Shown here one piece after another: positions 6,948 through 13,445 of a stretch of 13,445 nt of DNA (position 1 is the first letter of the stretch; each line of letters begins with the position of its first letter). The position numbers and the translations under genes are program-made. The stretch is from an uncultured Mycoplasmatota bacterium (GTDB taxonomy: Bacteria > Bacillota_I > Bacilli_A > RF39 > UBA660), in the NCBI GenBank assembly GCA_900551925.1, contig URXR01000032.1:1-13445 (forward strand). The letters are read 5' to 3'. Below the pieces are notes generated by a model. It was not told the origin of the DNA, made no database searches, and saw only the letters and a program-made list of their open reading frames with translations.

Positions 6948-8780
6948 TTATTTTAAAACTCTGGTTTTTACATCTTTATTATTATCTAAAATTCCTTGTT
7001 CCTCTAATTTTTTAAAATCTAATTTACCATACATTGTTAGTGGCAATTTATCTAAAAAGTTGTAACCTACAGGAATAGCATAATCTCCTACTTCTTTTTT
7101 TATTTCTTCTTCACAGAAGTTTATAATATCTTGTTTGTCTAAATCACAGTTTTCATCTAAAACTATATTAGCAACTGGAACAGATCTTTCTATTTCGTCA
7201 TCTACTCCAACAACAGCACATTCTTTGATAAATGGATGTTTAGATATTATTTTTTCAACATAAGATGGATATATTTTGTTTTCTCTTCTAGTAATTATTC
7301 TTTTTATTCTACCAGTTATATAATCCAAACCATCATTATCAATATAGCCTAAATCTCCAGTATGATACCATCTGGTACCATCATGAGTTTTTATAACTTC
7401 ATCTGTTTCAGAAGATTTAGAGCCAAAATATCCTTCCATTAAAGCAGGTGTTTTTACTCTTAACTCTCCTACTTCGTTATATCCTAATTCTACATTTTCA
7501 TCTTGAATATCGGGATCAAAAATACCTATGGTATTATTTAAATAAGGAATACCAACAGATCCATATTTAAAACAATTATCTCTCATACAGGTAATTCCTG
7601 CACAAGTTTCAGTAGCACCATATCCTAGCCAGGCTTTTGCTGAAGAACCGTGATCTTGTAAAAATTTTTGAAATTCTTTTTGCTCTTCCTCTTTTAAAGC
7701 TTCTCCTCCAGAACATACTATCTTTATAAAAGATAAATCTTTGTCTTTTAATAAGTTACTATTTAACATAGCTTTTATTTGCACTGGCCCAAGAAGTAAA
7801 AGTTCAGGTTTATGTTCAAGTACTAATTTAGGTATTTCTTCTGTTGTAAACTGCGGGATAAGATCTAAATTTAAATTTAAACAAGATGCTATATGAAATA
7901 AATTATTTAATCCTAAAGCATGGAAAGATGGAATAATTCCTAAAACTCTCATACCATCTTCAAAGCCCATATCTGAATATAAATGTTGATATATTAAAGC
8001 ATTATATTCCTCATTTGTAGCCATTACTCCTTTAGGAACCCCTGTTGAACCTCCGGTATGGACAATTGTTGCTAAAGAATCTTTATTATAAACTTCTTCT
8101 ACCTCTTTTTTATATTTTTCTCCTTCTTTTAAGAAATCTAACCAATCGACATATTTATCGCCATAAGGTATTTCAGGAGATTTTATTTCCATCTTTTTTA
8201 GCTTACGTATAACTTTTGGAATTGAACTATATGGTGATATTGTAATTATTTTTTCTAAATTTGTATCTTTTTCAATACTATTTATAACTGGATATAGTTT
8301 ATCAATCGCAAAAAAATATTTAGCATTAGATTCCTCGATATCCTCTTTTATTAATTTAGGTAATTTAAGAGGGCTCACTGAATGAATAACTGCTCCTATT
8401 TTATTAATTGCATAAATGAGATGATTGGTTTCAGGTATATTAGGTAAAGAAATTAAAACTATGTCACCTTCTTTTACTCCTATTTGTTTCAAAGCTTTAG
8501 CAGTTTTATCAATCATTTTTAATTTTTTTTCATTAGTGAATTTTACTCCAAAATATTCCATCGTAATATCTTTAGGTGTTTTAGAGGCAATCTCTTTCAT
8601 TAATTGATACATTGACTTATCTTCAAACTCTGTAGTTAAAGCTTTTTCACTATAATATTTAAGCCATAATTTATCTTCGCTAGGTTTTCCTGTTATAGGG
8701 CCATATTTTTTCCCCATGGCAATATCTCTTAAATGCAAGTTTCTAATTATATCATCGTTATAAACTTTTAAATTTTCCAT
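6948..8780 (-). CDS. AMP-dependent acyl-CoA (or acyl-acid) synthetase
   Basis: This 610-residue adenylate-forming enzyme is likely to activate a carboxylic acid, probably a fatty acid, with ATP and then load it on CoA or a carrier. The superfamily motifs are present: phosphate-binding TGGSTGVPKG at 242-251, YGATE at 387-391, WYHTGDLG at 471-478, GRIK at 490-493, and a C-terminal GK (Lys586) in the place of the catalytic lysine of the acylation half-reaction. The hinge after GRIK reads RIITRRENKIYP, where many relatives have a D and a GGEN loop, so this part is atypical. It is longer than the usual 500-560 residues, mainly at the N-terminus and around 180-230. GGGAGG lies just before the ATG. 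It is divergent from rnhC, ends in its own terminator and sits upstream of a PlsC-type acyltransferase, which supports a lipid role. The substrate is not determined, and an aryl or amino acid substrate is not excluded. Confidence 0.85.
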   Translation of the reverse strand: MENLKVYNDDIIRNLHLRDIAMGKKYGPITGKPSEDKLWLKYYSEKALTTEFEDKSMYQLMKEIASKTPKDITMEYFGVKFTNEKKLKMIDKTAKALKQIGVKEGDIVLISLPNIPETNHLIYAINKIGAVIHSVSPLKLPKLIKEDIEESNAKYFFAIDKLYPVINSIEKDTNLEKIITISPYSSIPKVIRKLKKMEIKSPEIPYGDKYVDWLDFLKEGEKYKKEVEEVYNKDSLATIVHTGGSTGVPKGVMATNEEYNALIYQHLYSDMGFEDGMRVLGIIPSFHALGLNNLFHIASCLNLNLDLIPQFTTEEIPKLVLEHKPELLLLGPVQIKAMLNSNLLKDKDLSFIKIVCSGGEALKEEEQKEFQKFLQDHGSSAKAWLGYGATETCAGITCMRDNCFKYGSVGIPYLNNTIGIFDPDIQDENVELGYNEVGELRVKTPALMEGYFGSKSSETDEVIKTHDGTRWYHTGDLGYIDNDGLDYITGRIKRIITRRENKIYPSYVEKIISKHPFIKECAVVGVDDEIERSVPVANIVLDENCDLDKQDIINFCEEEIKKEVGDYAIPVGYNFLDKLPLTMYGKLDFKKLEEQGILDNNKDVKTRVLK

Positions 8781-8828
8781 AATAACCTCCCTAATTTACA
8801 TGCTGTGACATTTTACTCTGTTAATTTC

Positions 8829-8837
8829 ATTATAACA
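8829..8837 (-). promoter_or_regulatory. Extended -10 promoter of the acyl-CoA synthetase-like gene
   Basis: TGTTATAAT on the minus strand is a perfect -10 with the extended TG. Seventeen bases upstream is a poor -35 (TTTCAA), so the TG element probably makes up for it. The leader to ATG 8780 is about 40 bases. Confidence 0.65.
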
Positions 8838-8863
8838 TCTTACTTTATTTTTTGAAACTTTAA

Positions 8864-8880
8864 ATGTAAAGTTTTTACAT
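8864..8880. promoter_or_regulatory. Perfect inverted repeat, possible operator
   Basis: ATGTAAA, three bases, TTTACAT form a perfect 7+7 dyad just upstream of the -35 region of the acyl-CoA synthetase-like gene. A third copy of the half-site TTTACAT lies at 8795-8801, in its leader. Not followed by a T-tract beyond the arm, so an operator seems likelier than a terminator. No known regulator motif was recognised. Confidence 0.4.
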
Positions 8881-8882
8881 AA

Positions 8883-8894
8883 AAGCAATTGCTT
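8883..8894. repeat. 12-base palindrome in the divergent control region
   Basis: AAGCAATTGCTT is a perfect palindrome, three bases after the dyad at 8864-8880. It may be a second regulator site or chance in AT-rich DNA. The rest of 8781-9010 holds only the two promoters, possible operator and ribosome sites. No gene is visible there. Confidence 0.3.
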
Positions 8895-8985
8895 ATTATA
8901 AATAATTTATTAAATTGGACAAGAGTTTTGAGAGTTTTTGCGTTTCTTTTGCATAAAATTGGTGCTTTATTAATAACTTTTTATT

Positions 8986-8994
8986 TGCTATAAT
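8986..8994 (+). promoter_or_regulatory. Extended -10 promoter of rnhC
   Basis: TGCTATAAT on the plus strand is a perfect extended -10. The -35 at the right distance (TTTATT) is weak. Transcription would begin near 9001, so the leader is only about 10 bases and consists of little more than the ribosome site. A weaker upstream candidate is TTGAGA at 8928 with CATAAA at 8952. Confidence 0.6.
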
Positions 8995-9010
8995 AAATGT
9001 GGTGATTAAT

Positions 9011-9907
9011 ATGAATATTGTAATAAAAGTTGATGAAGAAACTAAAAAGAAAATGATTGAGTATTATAAAGATAAAGTAAGAGAGAAAACTCCACCTTAT
9101 GCTATTTTTCAAGCTGTTGAGGAGGATACAATTATTACTTTATATAATTCTGGAAAAGCTATGTTTCAAGGAACTAGTGCTTTTGTAGATGCTAATATGT
9201 GGAGAAGTGTTATTGATAATGATAAAGAAGAAGAAAATGAGATAGATTATATGAATACTAATTCAGTAGGATCTGATGAGGTTGGAACTGGAGATTATTT
9301 TGGTCCAATTGTAGTTACTTCGGCTTATGTTACTAAAGATAATATTCCTTTTTTGAAAGAATTAGGCTGTACTGATTCTAAAAAAATTACGGATGAAAAA
9401 ATTAAGAAAATAGCTCCAGAAATTATTAAGAAAATAAAATACAAGAGTTTAATTTTAACTAATAGTGAATATAATGAAAAATATTCGAAAGAAAATAATA
9501 TGAATAAAATTAAAGCAATTATGCATAATAGAGTTCTAGCTTTGATTTTAGATGAAATAGAGGAAAAGCCAGATTATATAATAGTAGATGAATTTGCTAA
9601 AGAAAGTCGCTATTACTCTTATTTAGAGGAAATTCCTAATGTTATTAAAGGCATTACTTTTGTTACGAAAGCAGAAAGTAAAAACTTAGCAGTAGCTTGT
9701 GCTTCTATTATAAGTAGATATATATTTTTAAAAGAGTTTGATAAATTATCTGATACTTATCATATTCCTCTTCCTAAAGGAAGTGGTTCTAATGTTGATA
9801 AAATAGGAGAAGAATTAGTAGAAAAATATGGAAAAGAAGTATTAGAAAAGATTGCCAAAAAAAATTTTTCAAATACTTCAAGAATTTTAAAAACAAGAAT
9901 TATTTAG
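9011..9907 (+). CDS. rnhC: Ribonuclease HIII
   Basis: This 298-residue enzyme cuts the RNA strand of RNA-DNA hybrids, clearing primers and R-loops. It begins with the TBP-like substrate-binding domain typical of RNase HIII (about residues 1-70). The catalytic domain opens with GSDEVGTGDYFGP, the HIII signature, containing the acidic pair Asp89-Glu90. A further active-site aspartate is in IIVDEFA (Asp193). AESKNLAVACASIISR is a conserved block of the RNase HII/HIII fold. ATG 9011 is chosen because GGTGAT at 9001-9006 is its ribosome site. The in-frame GTG at 8999 overlaps that site and would fall at or before the likely transcription start. It is the only plus-strand gene, followed by a strong hairpin. 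Confidence 0.95.
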   Translation: MNIVIKVDEETKKKMIEYYKDKVREKTPPYAIFQAVEEDTIITLYNSGKAMFQGTSAFVDANMWRSVIDNDKEEENEIDYMNTNSVGSDEVGTGDYFGPIVVTSAYVTKDNIPFLKELGCTDSKKITDEKIKKIAPEIIKKIKYKSLILTNSEYNEKYSKENNMNKIKAIMHNRVLALILDEIEEKPDYIIVDEFAKESRYYSYLEEIPNVIKGITFVTKAESKNLAVACASIISRYIFLKEFDKLSDTYHIPLPKGSGSNVDKIGEELVEKYGKEVLEKIAKKNFSNTSRILKTRII

Positions 9908-9924
9908 ATATTTTATGTTGTAAG

Positions 9925-9958
9925 AAAAATGTAGGCATAAAAAACAGCCTACATTTTT
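9925..9958 (+). terminator. Intrinsic terminator after rnhC
   Basis: A 12-bp perfect stem (AAAAATGTAGGC and GCCTACATTTTT, loop of 10) ends in a T-tract on the plus strand. Because the other strand also ends in T, it could work in both directions. Confidence 0.9.
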
Positions 9959-9968
9959 TATTATAATA

Positions 9969-10005
9969 AAAAACAAGTTAATTTTATGGTCATCAACTTG
10001 TTTTT
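9969..10005 (-). terminator. Intrinsic terminator after the parC operon
   Basis: AAAAACAAGTT and AACTTGTTTTT form an 11-bp stem with a 15-base loop, with a T-tract on the minus strand. It is ten bases from the rnhC terminator, so the two convergent units each have a hairpin. Confidence 0.8.
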
Positions 10006-10009
10006 AGTT

Positions 10010-10561
10010 TTAATATAACTTTTTACCTCTTATTCTTTCACAAGGTTTTAGTTCTTGGTTATTACCATTTATACTTTCTAAAAATAATTTTTTGTTATAA
10101 TCATCTCTAGTTTTAAAATCTTTTAAAGCTTCTTTTAAAATAATAAGCTCTTCATCATTTAAATTAAAAGAATCATTACCTTCTTCTTTAAAATTTTCAA
10201 TAATTGTTGGAATATTTATAAGAAATGGATATTCTAAAATGTAAGGCATTATTAAGTCTATTATTTCATTTTTAGTATCATTAATAGTAAAATTGTCATT
10301 ATTCCATTCCTTAGTTTCCAAAGTATAAAATCCAGCTTTTTTAGTAGCTTTAGTTATTTCTCCATCATAAAGTATTTTTTCGCCATCTTCAGTTTCTAAG
10401 TAATGCTCTTCTATTTCACATTGGTAATAATCTTTATCTATTTTACGATACTTATGAGGTTCTATTTTAGCAACATGTTTTACGTAACCATAATGATAAA
10501 GATGATTAAATAATTCTTCTAAGGTATTATAAAAATTTTGTTTATTTATTTTTACTTCCAT
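10010..10561 (-). CDS. Uncharacterised 183-residue acidic protein downstream of parC
   Basis: The family is not recognised. The protein is soluble-looking, with no signal peptide or membrane segment, and rich in Glu, Asp, Asn and Lys. Residues 1-30 look helical, 40-95 look like beta strands (alternating aromatic and charged, such as YYQCEIEEHYLETEDGEKILYDG), and 100-160 look helical. The tail is basic (CERIRGKKLY). Two cysteines are present, near 48 and 174, too few for an obvious zinc site. The start has GGGAGG four bases upstream. The parC stop codon lies only nine bases before this ATG, so the two are very likely co-transcribed and perhaps translationally coupled. Codon use matches its neighbours. 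A role with topoisomerase IV is possible from position only. Confidence 0.75.
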   Translation of the reverse strand: MEVKINKQNFYNTLEELFNHLYHYGYVKHVAKIEPHKYRKIDKDYYQCEIEEHYLETEDGEKILYDGEITKATKKAGFYTLETKEWNNDNFTINDTKNEIIDLIMPYILEYPFLINIPTIIENFKEEGNDSFNLNDEELIILKEALKDFKTRDDYNKKLFLESINGNNQELKPCERIRGKKLY

Positions 10562-10570
10562 ATATCCTCC

Positions 10571-13090
10571 CTATTTTAAGAAACTATCAATTTCTTTTAA
10601 CTGGTCATCTATTTCAGTAAGAGATATTTGATGAGAGGTTTCTTTTTCTGAGACTAATTTCTTTTCTTCTTTAAAAGTTTCTTCGGTAGCGGTTTCTAAA
10701 TGTTTAACCAAAGAGACCTCGATAACATCTTTTTTGGAAATAGTTGATCCGGTTTTATAACGATCTGCTATTGGGATTTCAGTATTTTTTAACTCTATAA
10801 AGCTAGAATCTTTTAATTTTAGAGAAAAATAACTTTTGCTTTCAGTTATGAAAACATTTAGAACTTTATAAGGATTAGTTTTTACTTCTCTTAATAGTAA
10901 AAGTCCCCTTCTCGCTCTTGATGATTTTTCAAATTCTGATAAGCGCACTCTTTTAGCAGTTTGGTTATTAGTAAATATTGTAACATATTCTAAGGATTTG
11001 TCAAAACAAATTGCACTTACAATATAATCTTCTTTTAAATTGATAGCTTTTACACCACTTGATTTAATACCGGAAATTGGAACTTCGGTAATATCAAACC
11101 ATAGTGAGTAACCATTATAAGTGGAAATAAAAATATCATTATAAGTAGTTAGAAAGGCTGTTATTACTTCATCATTATTTTTTAGTTTCATACAAGATAT
11201 TGGTTTAGAATAACGGCTTACTTTAAATTCACTTAGAGTTGTTCTTTTAATCATACCATTTTCACTTACTAAAGCTATTTCTGTTTCCCCACCAAAATCT
11301 TTAATAGGAATAGCGGTTAGGATTTCTTCGTTTTCCTCTAGTTTGATAATATTGCTAATATGTTTTCCTAAGGTTTTCCATTTAATATCTGGTATTTCAT
11401 GAACGGGAACATATAAGTAATTACCTAAATTAGTAAATAATAATAAGGTGTCTCTAGTGTTTTGTTCAAAAAGGCCAATTATGTAATCTCCTTCTTTTAA
11501 AAGAGGATTTTCGGTTTTTGAATAACTTCTTTTAGAGGTTCTTTTTACATAACCATCTTTTGTTACTAAGACAATTACATCTTCTTTTGGAATCATAGCT
11601 TTTTCATCTATTTTTATTTCAGCTTCTTCGTAGTTTATAACTGTTTTTCTAGGAGTAGCATATTCTTTCTTTATTTTACGAAGTTCATCTTTCATTACTT
11701 TTTTTAATTCTTCTTCATCATTTAAAATTTTGGAAAGGGCTGCTATGATAATATTTAAATTTTTTTGTTCTTCTAAAAGAATAGTAATATCAGTGTTAGT
11801 TAATCTATATAATTGCAAAGTTACTATAGCTTCAGCTTGAATCATAGTAAAATCAAATTCTTTAACTAAGTTTTCTTTAGCATCACTTTTATTTTTACTT
11901 TGTCTTATTACTTTTATTACTTCATCTAAAATAGAAATGGCTTTGATTAAACCTTCAGTTATGTGAAGTTTGTTTTTAGCATGTTCTAAATCAAAGGAAG
12001 TTCTTCTTAAGACAATTTCTTTGTAATGAGCAATATGAGCATCTAATATTCCTAATATTCCTAGTAGTTTTGGTCTTCGGTTAACTATTGATATCATATT
12101 ATAGTTATATGTTGTTTGAAGTTCAGTATTTTTATATAAATAATTAAGAATTAAGTCTTTGTTTGCTTCTTTTTTTAATTCTATTACTATTCTAAGGCCT
12201 TCTTTATCTGATTCATCGCGAACTTCTGTTATTCCTTCGATTTTTTTATCAATTCTTATTTCATCTATTTTACGAACAATATTAGTTTTTAATACATCAA
12301 AAGGTATTTCTGTAACGATTAGGTTTAGTTTACCTTTTTGTTTTTCTTCTATTACTTTAGCTCTTACTACAATTTTGCCTTTTCCAGTTTCAAAGGCTTT
12401 TTTGATTCCTTTACCATCGTAGACAAGACCTCCGGTTGGAAAATCTGGCCCTTTTACAATATCTAAAATAGTTTCTAAACGGCAATTTGGGGATTCTATT
12501 CTTTTAATAGTAGCTTCGATTACTTCCCCAAGATTATGAGGGGGGATATTGGTAGCATATCCGGCACTTATTCCTGTAGTACCGTTTACTAAAAGATTAG
12601 GAAATTTAGCAGGTAAGACAGTGGGTTCTAATTCAGTATCATCAAAGTTAGGAGCCCATTTTACTGTATCCTTGTCAATATCTTTTAAAAGTTCGTTACT
12701 TATCTTAGAAAGTCTGGCTTCAGTATAACGCATTGCGGCAGGACTATCGCCATCTATGGAGCCGTTATTACCTTGCATGTCAATATAAGGAGTGTTTTGT
12801 TTCCACCACTGACTCATACGGACCATAGCTTCATATATAGAACTATCTCCATGAGGATGATAATTTCCCATGATACTTCCTACTGTTTTGGCACTTTTAC
12901 GATAGGGTTTGTCATAGGTATTTCTTTCTTTGTACATACCATATAGAATTCTTCTTTGAACTGGTTTTAAGCCATCACGAACATCTGGGATAGCTCGGTC
13001 TTGGATTATATATTTGGAATATCTTCCAAAACGTTCGCCCATTATTTCTTCTAAAGAGTAATTGTGTATTTTTTCTAACGCGTCTCGCAT
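10571..13090 (-). CDS. parC: DNA topoisomerase IV subunit A
   Basis: This 839-residue subunit breaks and rejoins DNA and, with ParE, separates daughter chromosomes. The N-terminal breakage-reunion domain is complete: RAIPDVRDGLKPVQRRIL, then HPHGDSSIYEAMVRMSQ, then AAMRYTEARLSKIS with the catalytic tyrosine at about residue 122. HPHGDSSIYEA is the ParC/GrlA form rather than the GyrA form (HPHGDSAVYE). The quinolone-linked positions are Ser83 and Glu87, the wild-type residues. The C-terminal beta-pinwheel lacks the GyrA box; a partly similar ARRGLLLL segment is present instead. The last 45 residues are a charged tail. ATG 13090 has GGTGA five bases before it. The in-frame ATG at 13102 would lie at the predicted transcription start, so it is less likely. 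No parE is visible immediately upstream, where the gene usually sits in Bacillota. Confidence 0.95.
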   Translation of the reverse strand: MRDALEKIHNYSLEEIMGERFGRYSKYIIQDRAIPDVRDGLKPVQRRILYGMYKERNTYDKPYRKSAKTVGSIMGNYHPHGDSSIYEAMVRMSQWWKQNTPYIDMQGNNGSIDGDSPAAMRYTEARLSKISNELLKDIDKDTVKWAPNFDDTELEPTVLPAKFPNLLVNGTTGISAGYATNIPPHNLGEVIEATIKRIESPNCRLETILDIVKGPDFPTGGLVYDGKGIKKAFETGKGKIVVRAKVIEEKQKGKLNLIVTEIPFDVLKTNIVRKIDEIRIDKKIEGITEVRDESDKEGLRIVIELKKEANKDLILNYLYKNTELQTTYNYNMISIVNRRPKLLGILGILDAHIAHYKEIVLRRTSFDLEHAKNKLHITEGLIKAISILDEVIKVIRQSKNKSDAKENLVKEFDFTMIQAEAIVTLQLYRLTNTDITILLEEQKNLNIIIAALSKILNDEEELKKVMKDELRKIKKEYATPRKTVINYEEAEIKIDEKAMIPKEDVIVLVTKDGYVKRTSKRSYSKTENPLLKEGDYIIGLFEQNTRDTLLLFTNLGNYLYVPVHEIPDIKWKTLGKHISNIIKLEENEEILTAIPIKDFGGETEIALVSENGMIKRTTLSEFKVSRYSKPISCMKLKNNDEVITAFLTTYNDIFISTYNGYSLWFDITEVPISGIKSSGVKAINLKEDYIVSAICFDKSLEYVTIFTNNQTAKRVRLSEFEKSSRARRGLLLLREVKTNPYKVLNVFITESKSYFSLKLKDSSFIELKNTEIPIADRYKTGSTISKKDVIEVSLVKHLETATEETFKEEKKLVSEKETSHQISLTEIDDQLKEIDSFLK

Positions 13091-13106
13091 TTTTATCACC
13101 ATATTT

Positions 13107-13135
13107 ATTATAACTTAAATATTTGATTTCTTCAA
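13107..13135 (-). promoter_or_regulatory. Promoter of the parC operon
   Basis: TTGAAG (13135-13130) and TATAAT (13112-13107) are 17 bases apart on the minus strand. Transcription should start near 13100, about ten bases before ATG 13090, so the leader is very short. Confidence 0.75.
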
Positions 13136-13160
13136 AATATTTAGTGTTTTTTACGTAAAG

Positions 13161-13192
13161 AAAGAGCGAGAACTATTTATTCTTCGCTCTTT
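13161..13192 (-). terminator. Hairpin at the end of the Rpn-type gene, probable terminator
   Basis: AAAGAGCGA and TCGCTCTTT pair over 9 bp and can be extended by a bulged AGAA/TTCT. The stop codon (13179-13177) lies in the loop. The downstream sequence is CTTTACG rather than a long T-tract, so termination may be partial. Confidence 0.5.
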
Positions 13193-13445
13193 AATTTAGT
13201 TAATTTTTCAATCGGTATTCCTGTTGAAACAGATATGATGCTTAATTCTACATTGTTTTCTAATAATTTTTTAGCTGTTTCTAGTTTGCCTTGCTCTATG
13301 CCTTGTTCAATTCCTTGTTCGATCCCTTGTTCTAAACCTTCTTTTATGCCTTCTTTTAATCCTTCTTCCATTGCTTCTTCTCTTAAAGTGTTATATACCA
13401 TCTCAGCATCTTTCTCTGGTGATACTACTTCTATAAACTCTGGAT
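13177..13445 (-). CDS. C-terminal part of an Rpn-family (PD-(D/E)XK nuclease, transposase-like) protein
   Basis: The frame is open to the right edge, so only the last 88 residues are seen; ATG 13401 is probably internal, since the frame continues upstream with PEFIEVVSPEKDAEM. The visible part has an acidic segment, a tail of tetrapeptide repeats (EEGLKEGIKEG then EQGIEQG units), and a final helical segment ending in IPIEKLTKLKSEE. Such EG/QG-rich tails followed by a short helical end are typical of the Rpn or PDDEXK_2 family, recombination-promoting nucleases that recur in many copies per genome. The nuclease core lies outside the window, so activity cannot be judged. Other proteins with EG-repeat tails cannot be excluded. 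Confidence 0.65.
   Translation of the reverse strand, partial: PEFIEVVSPEKDAEMVYNTLREEAMEEGLKEGIKEGLEQGIEQGIEQGIEQGKLETAKKLLENNVELSIISVSTGIPIEKLTKLKSEE
13289..13372. repeat. Tandem 12-base imperfect repeat, seven units
   Basis: Seven units beginning CCTTG or CCTTC follow each other every 12 bases (for example CCTTGTTCAATT). They encode the four-residue EG/QG repeats of the Rpn-type tail. Units differ at two to four positions. Copy-number change by slippage would keep the reading frame. Confidence 0.8.

Noticed and set aside
8425..8607. Plus-strand open frame of 60 codons
   Set aside because: It lies antisense within the acyl-CoA synthetase-like gene and has no supporting signal.
8781..8880. 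Riboswitch or leader RNA before the acyl-CoA synthetase-like gene
   Set aside because: The predicted leader is only about 40 bases, with no folded core or terminator-antiterminator pair. The dyad at 8864-8880 lies upstream of the start of transcription.
8999..9010. GTG start for rnhC at 8999
   Set aside because: The GTG codons are part of the ribosome site for ATG 9011 and fall at the predicted transcription start.
12159..12422. Plus-strand open frame of 87 codons
   Set aside because: It lies antisense within parC, is rich in Ser, Ile and Leu as expected for a complement frame, and has no promoter or ribosome site.
13161..13192. Hairpin as an end repeat of a mobile element next to the Rpn-type gene
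   Set aside because: No matching inverted copy or target duplication is visible. Its position over the stop codon fits a gene-end hairpin.

Overview
The window is AT-rich DNA from a low-GC Gram-positive bacterium (Bacillota, Bacilli-like). Supporting signs are an RNase HIII with the N-terminal TBP-like domain, a GrlA-type ParC, an S11 D-Ala-D-Ala carboxypeptidase (so the cell has peptidoglycan), strong Shine-Dalgarno sites (GGAGG or GGTGA types), A/T-ending codons and TGG-coded tryptophan (no sign of the Mycoplasma code). No RNA gene, CRISPR array or insertion sequence was seen. The genus cannot be told from the sequence.

Layout: almost everything is on the minus strand, so it is transcribed from right to left. 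At the right edge is the C-terminal part of an Rpn-type (PD-(D/E)XK) protein with an EG/QG repeat tail. Next come parC and a 183-residue orphan gene, probably one operon. A pair of back-to-back hairpins separates these from the only plus-strand gene, rnhC (RNase HIII). rnhC and a long-chain acyl-CoA synthetase-like gene diverge from a shared 230-base control region. Leftward follow membrane pseudo-kinase A, a PlsC-type acyltransferase, pseudo-kinase B, dacA, rluB and the first ten codons of a further gene that runs off the left edge.

The most unusual part is 1979-6852. Two paralogous membrane proteins with the architecture of hybrid histidine kinases (about seven membrane segments, DHp-like helix, HATPase, receiver) flank an acyltransferase. 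In both, the phospho-accepting histidine is glutamine and the whole DHp region has no histidine. One of them has a single histidine in 604 residues. The ATP-binding boxes are intact, and the receiver domains are also atypical. The two share kinase and receiver sequence, the terminator hairpin and a 94-base perfectly identical tract, while their membrane domains have diverged strongly. Together with the fatty-acid-activating enzyme and acyltransferase around them, they may form a membrane- or lipid-sensing module, but that link is inference from position only.

Regulation: good sigma-A-type promoters precede most genes. At three junctions the -35 hexamer lies inside the 3' arm of the preceding gene's terminator hairpin, a compact terminator-promoter overlap. 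No convincing promoter was found for dacA-rluB, which may depend on read-through from pseudo-kinase B.
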